A DNA stretch of 64,000 nucleotides from contig NZ_JABBGG010000007.1 of NCBI RefSeq assembly GCF_012927275.1, positions 248,001 to 312,000 on the forward strand, in the 5' to 3' direction. Under the pieces are notes generated by a model, which was not told the DNA's origin, did not search any database, and saw nothing but the letters and a program-made list of their open reading frames with translations. Shown one piece after another: positions 46,431 to 56,200 of this stretch. A program made the position numbers and the translations under genes. Each line of letters opens with the position of its first letter. Position 1 is the stretch's first letter. This DNA is from Massilia polaris (GTDB lineage: Bacteria > Pseudomonadota > Gammaproteobacteria > Burkholderiales > Burkholderiaceae_D).

Positions 46431-47882
46431 ATGAACTTCATCGACGAGATCGTTGGCTACGTCAGCCCGATGTCCGGGGTTCGGCGCGCCCAGGCACGCA
46501 GTGCTCTCGAGCTGATGCGTGGCTATGACGCTGCAAAGGTCGGCCGCCGTACTGATGGTTGGATCGCCGGTGCCGGCAGCGCGAACATGGAGATTGCACC
46601 AGCGCTCGCAAGGGTGCGCAACCGCTGCCGCGACGTCGTTCGCAATAACGAATATGCGGCGAAGGCGCTCGACACACTGTGTGTGAATACAGTGGGGGAT
46701 GGCATTGTCGCCAAGTCTCAAGACCAGGCCTTGTGGGACAACTGGTCCGAATACTGCGACGCGGACGGCCAGCTGGACTTTAACGGTTTGCTCGACCTGG
46801 CGCACCGCACGAGGCGCGAGAGCGGCGAGGTAATTATCCGCTTCCGCTCGCGTATGCCTGACGATGGCTTCGAGGTTCCGCTCCAGATTCAAGTGTTGGA
46901 ACCCGACCATATCGACTCCAGCAAGATGGGTCAGCTGTCGAACGGGAATTACGCTATCGCCGGCGTGGAGTTCAACCTGATCGGCCAGCGCGTTGCGTAC
47001 TGGCTGTTCCCTGTTCACCCTGGCGAGGTGGCCAGCTACCGGTTGAACAGTCTGGAAAGCGTGCGGGTGCCGGCATCCGAGGTGCTCCATTACTACCGCA
47101 AGCGCAGGCCGACCCAAGTGCGAGGCATGCCGGAGCTGGCGGTGTCGCTGCTCCGCTTGCGTGACCTGGCCGACTACGAACAGGCCGAGCTGGTCCGCAA
47201 GAAAATTGAATCGTGCTTCGTCGCTTTCGTTCGTAGCGATGACACGTCGCTGCGTATCGGGAACGAAACGAAGCAGAACGCGCGCTCAGTGAACGAGAAG
47301 GTGGCGCCGGGGATGATCAAGTACATTTCGAATTCGGAGGGCGTCGACTTCGGCAACCCGGCCTCGAGCGGGGGCTACGGCGACTACACCGATACTCAGC
47401 TGCACGCGATCGCCGCTGGTGCGGGCGTGATGTACTCGCAGATGACAGGCAACCTGTCGAAGTTCAATTTCAGCAGCTACCGGGCCGGTCTGGTGGAGTT
47501 CCGCCAGATGATCAAGGCGGAACAGTGGCTGGCGCTCAAGCCGATGGTGCTGGCACCGATCGGGCGCCGCTTCCAGGAAGTGGCACGGCTGGCAGGCAAG
47601 ACCCGCAAGCCGATCGTGCCGATGGCCTGGACCATGCCGAAGCTGCAGTGGGTCGACCCGCTGAAGGATGTCATGGCGGCGAAGGAAGAACATCGCGGGA
47701 CGACGAAGAGCATTTCGGAGACTATCCGCGAACGTGGCGAAGATCCCGAAAAGGTCTTCGCTGAGATCAGGGCTGAACGCGAGATGCTTAAATCCTACGG
47801 AATCTTGACAGACTCCGATGCTGCGATTTCCCAGCGCCTGATCGACGCTGCAACCGCTGCAGACATGCTCGACCCACTGTAA
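46431..47882 (+). CDS. Portal protein (lambda gpB family)
   Basis: 483 aa. RVRNRCRDVVRNNEYAAKALDTLCVNTVGDGI, VLEPDHIDS, HYYRKRRPTQVRGMPELA and MTGNLSKFNFSSYRAGLVEFRQMI are typical of lambda-type portals, the ring at the capsid vertex through which DNA passes. One base after gpW. Followed by a terminator-like stem-loop at 47905. Confidence 0.92.
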   Translation: MNFIDEIVGYVSPMSGVRRAQARSALELMRGYDAAKVGRRTDGWIAGAGSANMEIAPALARVRNRCRDVVRNNEYAAKALDTLCVNTVGDGIVAKSQDQALWDNWSEYCDADGQLDFNGLLDLAHRTRRESGEVIIRFRSRMPDDGFEVPLQIQVLEPDHIDSSKMGQLSNGNYAIAGVEFNLIGQRVAYWLFPVHPGEVASYRLNSLESVRVPASEVLHYYRKRRPTQVRGMPELAVSLLRLRDLADYEQAELVRKKIESCFVAFVRSDDTSLRIGNETKQNARSVNEKVAPGMIKYISNSEGVDFGNPASSGGYGDYTDTQLHAIAAGAGVMYSQMTGNLSKFNFSSYRAGLVEFRQMIKAEQWLALKPMVLAPIGRRFQEVARLAGKTRKPIVPMAWTMPKLQWVDPLKDVMAAKEEHRGTTKSISETIRERGEDPEKVFAEIRAEREMLKSYGILTDSDAAISQRLIDAATAADMLDPL

Positions 47883-47904
47883 CCGAAACTCTCCACCATA
47901 TCCC

Positions 47905-47939
47905 GCCCTGCCGGCTTGCCCCGAGCAGGGCATTTTTTT
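47905..47939 (+). terminator. Stem-loop with T-run between portal and protease-capsid genes
   Basis: GCCCTG / CAGGGC arms with a 15-nt loop and A plus seven T. It may trim expression or mark a processing point. Confidence 0.6.
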
Positions 47940-47950
47940 GAGAGGTACAC

Positions 47951-50002
47951 ATGCCGCAACCGAACGACAACCGCAGCGAAGTTCTGCAAATGCCAATGCT
48001 AACGCGAGAGGCGCCAGTTTCAGCTGTCAATGCAGACGCGCGAACGGCAGAGATGGTGTGGACGACCGGTGCCGGCGTCCGGCGCTACGACTGGTACAAC
48101 GACCGCTACTACGTCGAAGAACTGAGCATGGATCCGAAGCATGTTCGCATGGGACGTCTGGAGTCGGGACGTGCGCCACTGCTGAACACGCACCAGCGGT
48201 ACGACCTGAGCTCAGTATTTGGAGTAATCCGTTCGGCATCGTTGGAGGCGACCCAGGGCATTGCGACGACTGAGTTCTCCAAGCGTGAGGATGTCGAACC
48301 GTACTACCAGGACGTAGTCGGCGGCATCATCGGTAACGTCTCGGTGGGCTACAACGTCTACGAGATGGATCGCATCCCGCCGTCCGCTGATGGGCAGCCG
48401 TGGATTTACCGCGCCGTTGATTGGGAGCCTAGCGAAATCTCACTGGTCCCTATTGGCGCGGACGCTGACTGCAGTATCCGAAGCGACGACCCTAGCCAGC
48501 CGTACTCAGGACCGGGCCCTAATGTGCGCATGGCGCCCTGCAAGTTCAACACCCGTAGCACTACAGCAGTTCAATCGCCGGCAGCCGCCGGTAACCAAAC
48601 CAGAAAGGAACCCACCATGCCAGGTGAACAAGGCACTCAGGCGGCGCAGTCCACGGCCCCAACCCAAGCGCAACTCGACGCTGCACGCGCCGAAGGTGCC
48701 ACGCAAGAATCCGCACGTCAGGCCGGCATCCGCGAAGCAGTGACCCTCGGCGGACTGGATGAAGCGTATGCCACCCAGCTGATCGGCCAGCGCGACATGA
48801 CGGCAGCCGACGCCGGCATGGCCGTGCTGCGCGAGAAAGCCAAGCGCGATGCTGCAGCGCCAACCCGCAGCGCAGCGAACATCCAGACCATCAGCGATGA
48901 GACGGAAGTGCGCCGCACCGCCATGGCCGATGCGATCGCCCTGCGTGCCAACCCGAACGCGTTCCGCAACGATGCCAAGCGCGTCGACGCGGCGCGCCAG
49001 TTCCGCGGCATGACGCTGGTGGACATGGCGCGCGAATCGATCGAAGCGGCCGGCGGTAACGCACGCAGCCTGTCGCGCCGCGAGATTGCCGTCATGGCGC
49101 TGAATCTCGACCGTGATCTGCAAGGCCGCAGCGGGATGCAATCGGGTAGCGATTTCCCACAGATCCTCGCTGGCACCGTCAACCGCACCCTGCGTACCGC
49201 TTACGGTCTGCAGCCGCGCACCTTCACCGGCTGGGCCCGTGAGTCCACAGCACCGGACTTCCGCGAAGTGGCGCGCGCGCAGCTGTCGGAATCGGCAGCG
49301 TTCAAGGAAATCAAGGCCGGCGGCGAATACAAGATGCTTTCGTTCGGCGATTCGGCCGAGAAGTACTCGCTGAGCAAGTTCGGCGGTATCGTCGCGATCA
49401 CCTGGGAATCGATCATCAACGACGATCTGGGCGCATTCGACCGTATCCCGCTGGCACTCGCTGCCGAGGCGGCGGCGATCGAAGGCGACATCGTGTACGG
49501 CATCCTTACCGGTGCTGCAGCCATGTCGGACGGCAAGACCCTGTTCCACGCGGACCACGGCAACCTGGCTGGCGCCGCCGGCGCGATCAGTGACGTCACG
49601 CTCGGTGCCGCTCGCGCCGCGATGCGCAAGCAGGTCGGGCTCAAGGGGCGAGTGCTGAATTTGACCCCATCGTTCCTGATCGCCGGTCCGGACAGCGAAA
49701 GCTTGGCGAACAAGTACACCTCGGCTTCCTTCGTGGCGGCCAAGGCGTCGGATATCAACCCGAACTTCAACACCAGCCTCGAAGTCGTGATTGACCCGCG
49801 CATTCTGGGTAATCAGTGGCACCTCTCGGCCACCCCGGCGCTGGTTGACACCATCGAGTACTCGTACCTGGAAGGCGAGCAGGGGCTGTTCACCGAGACC
49901 CGCCAGGGCTTCGAAGTCGACGGCCTGCAGATCAAGGCGCGCCACGTGTTCGGTGCGAAGGCGATCGACTGGCGCGGCCTGTACCAGAACGCCGGCGCGT
50001 AA
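47951..50002 (+). CDS. Fused prohead protease / major capsid protein
   Basis: 683 aa. Residues ~15-180 are a U35-type HK97 prohead protease (RLESGRAPLLNTHQRYDLSSVFGVI with the catalytic-type His; GNVSVGYNVYEM with Ser); ~225-330 is a helical scaffold-like delta region; ~385-683 is an HK97-fold capsid (DFPQILAGTVNRTLRTAYGL ... FGAKAIDWRGLYQNAGA). An in-frame ATG at 48617 with AAAGGAA before it would give a separate 461-aa scaffold-capsid, so both forms are likely. Start ATG 47951, GAGAGG upstream. Confidence 0.9.
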   Translation: MPQPNDNRSEVLQMPMLTREAPVSAVNADARTAEMVWTTGAGVRRYDWYNDRYYVEELSMDPKHVRMGRLESGRAPLLNTHQRYDLSSVFGVIRSASLEATQGIATTEFSKREDVEPYYQDVVGGIIGNVSVGYNVYEMDRIPPSADGQPWIYRAVDWEPSEISLVPIGADADCSIRSDDPSQPYSGPGPNVRMAPCKFNTRSTTAVQSPAAAGNQTRKEPTMPGEQGTQAAQSTAPTQAQLDAARAEGATQESARQAGIREAVTLGGLDEAYATQLIGQRDMTAADAGMAVLREKAKRDAAAPTRSAANIQTISDETEVRRTAMADAIALRANPNAFRNDAKRVDAARQFRGMTLVDMARESIEAAGGNARSLSRREIAVMALNLDRDLQGRSGMQSGSDFPQILAGTVNRTLRTAYGLQPRTFTGWARESTAPDFREVARAQLSESAAFKEIKAGGEYKMLSFGDSAEKYSLSKFGGIVAITWESIINDDLGAFDRIPLALAAEAAAIEGDIVYGILTGAAAMSDGKTLFHADHGNLAGAAGAISDVTLGAARAAMRKQVGLKGRVLNLTPSFLIAGPDSESLANKYTSASFVAAKASDINPNFNTSLEVVIDPRILGNQWHLSATPALVDTIEYSYLEGEQGLFTETRQGFEVDGLQIKARHVFGAKAIDWRGLYQNAGA

Positions 50003-50078
50003 GCGCGGTTCGGTGGTAAAGCCGGTCAGCTGAGGCTGACCGGTTCCGTTTCTACAACTCTCATTTGCGAAAGATCAC

Positions 50079-50411
50079 ATGAAAAACTTTATTCAGAAGG
50101 GCGTTACCCTGACTCTGCTCGTCGCCGCTGCCGCCCAGGCTGGCGAGGCGGTGCTGGTAGGGAAGATCTTCGGCGTTGCTCTGTCCGATGTGGCAGCAGG
50201 CAAATCCGGCGAATTCGTGACCGAAGGCGTATTCGAGCTGCCGGCGCTGGCCGGCGACGTTGCGGCACAGGGCGCTGTCCTGTACTGGGACACTGCCAAC
50301 GAGCGCCTGACGACCACGGACGTGGGGAACACCCGCGTCGGCGTCGCGGTCGAGGCGAAGGCCGGCGGCGCCGCCATCGCGGTGATCAAGCTCGACGCTG
50401 TAATTAGCTGA
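50079..50411 (+). CDS. DUF2190 capsid-associated protein
   Basis: 110 aa. MKNFIQKGVTLTLLVAAAAQAGEAVLVGKIFGVA and AVLYWDTANERLTT fit the DUF2190 family, usually after the capsid gene and thought to decorate the head. The hydrophobic start is part of the fold, not a signal peptide. Confidence 0.82.
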   Translation: MKNFIQKGVTLTLLVAAAAQAGEAVLVGKIFGVALSDVAAGKSGEFVTEGVFELPALAGDVAAQGAVLYWDTANERLTTTDVGNTRVGVAVEAKAGGAAIAVIKLDAVIS

Positions 50412-50413
50412 TC

Positions 50414-50722
50414 ATGTCGTTCTCCGCCGCTGTATTCTGGCCAGCATTCAAGCAGGCCGGCATGTTGGACGAGGCGGTCTATCAGTCTGACACCGGACCT
50501 GCCATTGAGTTCGATGTCAGCTTCTCCCGTCCCGACCAGGTTGTGCTCGATGGCATGGTGCACAACACCGACTACAGCATCGAATACCAGCGCGGTGACA
50601 TTGATCTGAAGCGCGGATATGTGGTGCGGATCGATGGCGAGGACTACAAGGTGCGGCAAACGCCGGTTGCCAAGGGCGACGGGACCTTCGTTGTTGCCTC
50701 TCTAGAAAAGGTTAGTTTATGA
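50414..50722 (+). CDS. Head-tail connector-type protein
   Basis: 102 aa. Begins MSFSAAVFWPAFKQAGMLDEAVYQ; small beta-rich fold with YKVRQTPVAKGDGTFVVASLEKV, like the gpFII-position connector proteins. Assigned mainly by order between capsid and tail-completion genes. Confidence 0.65.
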   Translation: MSFSAAVFWPAFKQAGMLDEAVYQSDTGPAIEFDVSFSRPDQVVLDGMVHNTDYSIEYQRGDIDLKRGYVVRIDGEDYKVRQTPVAKGDGTFVVASLEKVSL

Positions 50723-51138
50723 CTTTGCGAGAAGCCTACATCGAAGGGTTAATCGCCGATCTAAGGGCCGCTGCTGGTATTGGCGCCATGGTCGAGCGGT
50801 CGATCGTCAAGGCATTCACGCGGGAAGAGGACACCGTTCTCGTCGTGCATCGCGGCGCCGAGAGTCAGCCTGACAACTCCAGGCTGGGTGTTATCGACCG
50901 GACGTGCGAGATCCTGCTAAGCATCGTCGCGCGAGGTGATGCGCCTGACCAGCTTGCTGATGCCGTGCTCGAGGTGGCACATCCGTTGGTCATGGCATAC
51001 CGTGCGCCACGGATCATTGACGTTTGGGAAGGGCCGACCGACGCGCCTAAGTTTTCCGATGTTGGCGGTACGGCCGGCTTGATCACCGTGCACTATTTCA
51101 TCAGGTACCGATCGGGCCCGAATAGCCTATCTTCGTAA
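50719..51138 (+). CDS. Tail terminator/completion protein (gpU position)
   Basis: 139 aa. MTLREAYIEGLIADLRAA and late VGGTAGLITVHYFIRYRS; alpha-beta composition like gpU/tail terminator proteins. Four-base overlap with the gene before. Function from position. Confidence 0.62.
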   Translation: MTLREAYIEGLIADLRAAAGIGAMVERSIVKAFTREEDTVLVVHRGAESQPDNSRLGVIDRTCEILLSIVARGDAPDQLADAVLEVAHPLVMAYRAPRIIDVWEGPTDAPKFSDVGGTAGLITVHYFIRYRSGPNSLSS

Positions 51139-51190
51139 CGGACTCATGTCGGGGTACACGCCCGGAAGTAAGAGCAACATCCCTCAACCG

Positions 51191-51216
51191 AACCCGCCTG
51201 ACCGCGGGTTTTTTTA
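51191..51216 (+). terminator. Terminator before the small gene at 51230
   Basis: AACCCGC-CTGACC-GCGGGTT with a T-run that is part of the second arm and beyond. 14 bases before the next ATG. Confidence 0.6.
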
Positions 51217-51229
51217 TGGAAGGACTCGT

Positions 51230-51499
51230 ATGAAAACAAATAAGCAAGGCGATGTTGGCGGCCAGCCCGCTGGCGAAGCAGCTGATTTCCCGACGACCGC
51301 CGCAGCGCAGAGCAATGTGGCGAAGGTAAAAGACGTGATCGCAAGCGATGAGCACGCGGGAAAGGGTGGCAGCTATGTGATCAACCCCGATACCGGCAAG
51401 CGGCACCTGAGCATGGAAATGGTTGCAGGCCGTGCCGAGGCCGCGTTGGCGGAAAAAAAACGTGCCGCTTCCAAAGCGGCGGAACTGGGAGATGAATGA
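51230..51499 (+). CDS. Small phage protein before the tail tube gene
   Basis: 89 aa from ATG 51230 (GGAAGGA upstream). Thr/Ala-rich, with SYVINPDTGKRHLSMEMVAG and a Lys/Ala-rich C-terminus. No domain known. Its stop overlaps the tail tube start. Confidence 0.62.
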   Translation: MKTNKQGDVGGQPAGEAADFPTTAAAQSNVAKVKDVIASDEHAGKGGSYVINPDTGKRHLSMEMVAGRAEAALAEKKRAASKAAELGDE

Positions 51500-52431
51500 T
51501 GGGTAAGCTCGTACGTAATGCCGTGCTGCTGGCCGTAATCCAGCCGGTCCCAGGTACCGACGCTGTGCCAACAGGCGCACTCAACGCCATCATGGCGATG
51601 AACATCTCCGCACAGCCGATCTCTGCTGAGTTCGCCAAACGCAACAACATCAAACCGTACTTCGGCAACATGGGCAGCGTCCCGGTTGCCGTCCATGCCG
51701 AGGTGTCGTTCGAAATCGAACTGGCTGGCGCGGGTGCAGCTGGCACGGCCCCGAAGTACGGGCCACTGCTGCGTGGTTGCGCGTTCTCCGAAACGACCTC
51801 CGCTGGCGTAAGCGTCACATATGCGCCGGTCACGGAGGCGCAAGAAGCCGTGACGTTGTATTACAACCTGGACGGCATCCTGTACCGAATGACGGACGCG
51901 AAGGGAACCGTGGCTTTCGGCCTGAGCGCCAAGGGCATCCCGGTAATGAAGTACCGCTTCATCGGCTTGTACAGCACGCCAACTGATACGCCGACTCCAG
52001 TCGGCGTGGACTACAGTGGCTTCAAGGACCCGCTCGCGGTAAATGCATCGAACACACCGGTAGCAACCCTGCACGGCGTCGCCGGCAAGGTGCAGTCGAT
52101 CGATGCGGACATGGCCAACCAGCTGGTGTACCGCAACCTGATCGGTTGGGAGGGCATCCTCATTACTGGCCGCGAACCAACCGGTTCGTACGTCATGGAA
52201 CTTGAATCCGTCGCCACCAAGGACTGGTACACGACGATCAAGGACGGCGTGCTGGGCACTCTTTCGGTGACCCATGGCCTTACCGCGGGCAACATCATCC
52301 AGTTGGCGGCGCCGAAGGTGCAGGTGCTGGACCCGTCGCTCAGCGAGGCTGACGGCATCTCCATGTTGACCTGCAAGCTCGATCTGCAGCCGGATGTCGG
52401 CAACGACGAATTTATTCTGACGGTCCGCTAG
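51496..52431 (+). CDS. Major tail tube protein
   Basis: 311 aa. Begins MMGKLVRNAVLLAVIQPVPG, then GTDAVPTGALNAIMAMNIS; repeated beta-strand pattern, GLSAKGIPVMKYRFIGLYSTPTD. Typical of siphophage tail tube proteins of this length. Next to the G/GT frameshift genes and tape measure, which fixes the role. Two successive ATG codons at the start. Confidence 0.82.
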   Translation: MMGKLVRNAVLLAVIQPVPGTDAVPTGALNAIMAMNISAQPISAEFAKRNNIKPYFGNMGSVPVAVHAEVSFEIELAGAGAAGTAPKYGPLLRGCAFSETTSAGVSVTYAPVTEAQEAVTLYYNLDGILYRMTDAKGTVAFGLSAKGIPVMKYRFIGLYSTPTDTPTPVGVDYSGFKDPLAVNASNTPVATLHGVAGKVQSIDADMANQLVYRNLIGWEGILITGREPTGSYVMELESVATKDWYTTIKDGVLGTLSVTHGLTAGNIIQLAAPKVQVLDPSLSEADGISMLTCKLDLQPDVGNDEFILTVR

Positions 52432-52504
52432 TCAGCGTCCACAACCATCCCCTCGGCCAGCCATTGCTGGCCGTTTTCTTACCCCCTCAAAAATAGGAAC
52501 TGTC

Positions 52505-52831
52505 ATGGCATTCAAAGTCGCTCTGTCGCCCACGTACCAAACAAAGATTGTCGTCGAGACCCCAAACAACAACGGAAAGTTCGACAAGTCGGACTTCATG
52601 GCCGAGTTCAAGCGTGTCAGCTTCGACGATCTCGACGAACTCCGCAAACTGCCGCAGAAAGAAGTGCTGGAGAAAGTGCTCGTTGGCTGGTCCGGCCTGG
52701 TCGATGAAGGTGGCAGCGAAGTGCATTTCAATCCATTGAACGTTGCGGTGGTGTTGCAGATCCCACAGGCGTTCACTTCGTTGTACGAAGGCTTCTGGAG
52801 TTCGATCTTCAGGGCTAAGGAAAAAAACTAA
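52505..52831 (+). CDS. Tail assembly chaperone, gpG-like (0-frame product)
   Basis: 108 aa ending in TAA directly after the slippery heptamer A-AAA-AAC (52822-52828). MAFKVALSPTYQTKIVVETPNNNGKFDKSDFMAEF resembles G-type chaperones; ELRKLPQKEVLEKVLVGWSGLVDEGG is helical. Together with the following frame it should also make a longer GT-like protein. Confidence 0.82.
   Translation: MAFKVALSPTYQTKIVVETPNNNGKFDKSDFMAEFKRVSFDDLDELRKLPQKEVLEKVLVGWSGLVDEGGSEVHFNPLNVAVVLQIPQAFTSLYEGFWSSIFRAKEKN
52822..52828 (+). promoter_or_regulatory. -1 ribosomal frameshift site (A-AAA-AAC)
   Basis: In the zero frame the codons are GAA-AAA-AAC-TAA; after a one-base back-slip reading continues CTA-AAA-GCG and stays open to 53232. 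This is the classical G/GT arrangement of lambda-like tails. Confidence 0.8.
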
Positions 52832-53232
52832 AAGCGGCAGCGCGGTACTGGGCCGGTGACGTGCCGGCGCCACCCACCAGTATGACGGACGACATCGTCG
52901 ACCAGCTTGTTGCGTTGAAAGCGCCGCCGGATGTAATCGAGGCGGCGCGCGATCGAGCCCAAGCCCGGAGAGGCGGCGCGGCTGCTGCCAACGATACGTT
53001 CGATGTCTGGCCCGAAAACTGGACGTCGGTGCAGCTCTTCCTAAACGTCAGCACGCAATGGGATGTTGTCGCCGGAATGAGCGGCCTGATTTACATGGGT
53101 CTCAAATACGAAATTGTCCCGGAACAGATGGACCGCTTGCGAATCGCTCGGAAGAAGCGAGCGGACATGTGGGGCGATCTCAGCTTGATGGAACGTGCAG
53201 CGCTGCCGCTGCTGAATAAAAAAGCACCGTAG
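52828..53232 (+). CDS. Tail assembly chaperone, T extension (DUF1799-like, -1 frame)
   Basis: Read by frameshift from the upstream gene; the fusion would be 242 aa. The extension starts AARYWAGDVPAPPTSMTDD, the usual start of DUF1799, and ends TLLNKK-like (ALPLLNKKAP). A GTG at 52861 could give a separate product but has no ribosome binding site. The T part recruits tail tube subunits to the tape measure in lambda. Confidence 0.8.
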   Translation, partial: LKAAARYWAGDVPAPPTSMTDDIVDQLVALKAPPDVIEAARDRAQARRGGAAAANDTFDVWPENWTSVQLFLNVSTQWDVVAGMSGLIYMGLKYEIVPEQMDRLRIARKKRADMWGDLSLMERAALPLLNKKAP

Positions 53233-53278
53233 CCCAGCTCGCCGTCGAATCGATGGCAGCACCTTGAAATGGATCCCT

Positions 53279-56200
53279 ATGTCAGCACTTGGCTCACTTG
53301 TTGTAAAGCTCGCTCTTGAGTACGCGGAGTACACGAAGGGGCTCGAAAAATCCGATCAGGCGTCCCTGAAGTTCGCGAAAAATGCGCAACGCCATTTCGA
53401 TGAGGCAGGCAAGGCTACGACCGATTTCCTGTCGAATGTCGCCAAATCGGCTGCTGGCGCGGTAGCAGCCTTCTTCACCGTCGACGCCATGATCGGTCAG
53501 CTGAAGAGCTCAATCGACACGCTGGCCAATCTTGACGACATGGCGCAGAAGACCGGCTCGAGCGTGGAGAACCTCTCGCGTTTGCAGAAGGTCGCCAGCG
53601 CATTCAGTCAGGACTTCGGGGTCGTCGACGCCTCAATATCGCGACTCGCCAAGGGTATGGCTACAGCGGACGACGAGAGCAACAAGGTGCACAAGGCTCT
53701 CACCGCGCTCAGCGTCTCTTCCAAGGATGTTGCAGGCAAGCTTCGTGATCCTTCCGAGGTCCTGGTGGATGTGGCCAAGAGCCTGCAGGGCTACGGCGAC
53801 GATGCCGGCAAGGCCGCACTGCTGAACGACTTGCTGGGGAAATCCGGTGCCGATCTCATTCCGTACCTGAACGACGTTGCGGAAAATGTCGACAAATTCG
53901 CTGGTGTTTCCAAAGAGGCGGCGGAGAAAGCATCGGCGCTGCAGGACCGCCTCGGTGCTATGCGCGAGAAGTCGGATGCCCTGTTCACCTCGATCGCGAC
54001 CGCGACTCTTCCCGCGATGAGCGACCTTGCCGGTGCGTTCCTGGATGTGGCCGAGTCGCGTGATGGGCTCGTCGATGGGAAGGGCGCGGAGTGGGCCGAT
54101 GATCTGGCTCTTGGACTGGCGCGAGTCGTTGACGTTGCGATCCTGCTGCCGAAGATTCTCTCGGCAGTTGGTGGAAGCATCAACGTCGTGGCAAGCGACG
54201 TGGGCTTGCTGCAGACAGCGATGGAGAACGCCAATCCACTTACGATGGCCCGCAAGTGGCTGAAGGGCGGTTCGGCCTTCGATGATATCCAGAAGGCCCT
54301 GGATAAACGTAACCAGACGCTGGCCGACGCAAACAAGAAGTGGGACGACCTGTGGAACAAGCCGGCGAACCAGCTCGAGCAAGCGATGCTCAAGCGGATC
54401 GCTGGCCGTGCTGATGCACCGGCGGCTGGCCCGGACAAGCCTGTAGTGGAAAAGCCGTCGCTGAACTACACGACCGGCAACGGGCCGAAGGAAGCTCGTA
54501 ACGATTTTGACCAGATGAATAAATCGCTACAACAGAAACTTGCGCTTACTGAGCAGGAGATCACGCTCGGCCGTGCGCTCTCCAGTTCCGAAAGAGAGAT
54601 CGCCGCGCTTACCCGAGGCCGCATTGAAGGCACGGTAAAGCTATCGGACGTTGATGCAGCGAAGCTCGCCGCAGGGTTCGCCCAGCTCGGGCTGAATGAA
54701 GACCTACTGCGCGCACGTGCCGCAGCGGAAAAGTTCGATAAGGACGAACTCGCTGCGGCGCAGAAGAAAATTTCGACCGCATACGAATCGCTGGCGAAAA
54801 TGCAGGAGGAGGTCGACATGTTCGGCAAGCTCCCAGCTGAAATCACGAGGGCGACCATCGCCAAGCTGGAACTGCACAAAACCCAGTTGGAAATTAACGA
54901 AGGTACCGCTGAAGAGATCCGTACGGTTGAGGGATTGATCGAAGTGAACAAGCGCCTTGCGGGCATGCAAGATCGCAAAACTGAGCTCGAGGAAGCTAAG
55001 AAAGCCCGCGAGGAACTCGACAAGTTTCTCGATCCTACCAAGGCGCAAACGTTTGGCGAGGCGCTCCAGGGAGCGTTTGGCGGAGCCGGCGACGCTGCGT
55101 CCAGGATGATCGGTTCGCTTCAATCTTATGGCATTAAGCAGGCCGAGATCGAAAAAGCAAGGAAGGACGCGGCCAAGGCATACGCGACGGATTCGACGAA
55201 GCTTGCCGCCGCCTCAAAGGCGATTACCGAGAAAGAGGTGAAGAACAAAATTGGCGCGTACGGGGACATGGCCGGCGCGGCAAAGGGATTCTTCAGCGAA
55301 AATTCCAAGGGCCACAAAGCCATGGAGGCCGCAGAGAGAGGATTCCGCGCCGTTGAGACCGCGATGGCGATTGAGTCCATGCTAACCAAAAGCGGCCTGC
55401 TGACCGCATTCACGGGCCTGTTCGTCGCCAGTAAGGCGGCCGAAACCACGGCAACCGTCACAAACACGGCAGTTGACACGGCAGCGACCGGAGTGTCAGT
55501 CGGGAACTCAATGCTGCGGGCTGGAGCATCGACCGCTGCTGGTGCCGCTAAGGCATTCGAGCAAATGGGTGTATGGGGCTTTGTCGGCGCTGCTGCCATC
55601 ATCGCCTTCATGGGCAAACTGGGAGTGTTTGGCGGAACTGGTGGTGGCGGCCCTGCTGCAGCCACATTCGAAGATCGACAGAAGAAACAGGGCACCGGCA
55701 CGGTGCTTGGCGACGATTCGGCGAAATCCGAATCGATCGCGAAGTCGCTGGAGATCATGGAGCAGAACTCCTCGATGGGGCTGGACTACCAGAACTCGAT
55801 GCTGCAGGCGTTGCGCAATATCGAGACGGCATTGGGTGGGGCGGCCAAGGGGATTTTCCAGACCGCGGGACTGACTGGTGGCAGCGCTTTCGGCACGACC
55901 AACACGTCTACCAAATCCTTCTTCGGCTCGGACAAGAGCACGACCATCACCGATACCGGCGTGCGCTTCACTGGCTCGCTTGGCGATTTGCGCGCTGGTG
56001 GCGGTAGTGGCATCCAGTACGAGGATGTGACCAAGACTAGCGATGGTGGCTGGTTCAGTGGCAACAAGACTAGCTCCAACACGAACACGAAGGCGCTCAG
56101 CGATGCGGCGCTGAAACCCTTCACGCTCATCTTCGACAACATGGGCGACTTGCTCGTCGGCGCCGGCGTCAAGTTGGGCGCCGATAGCATGGGCCTGACG

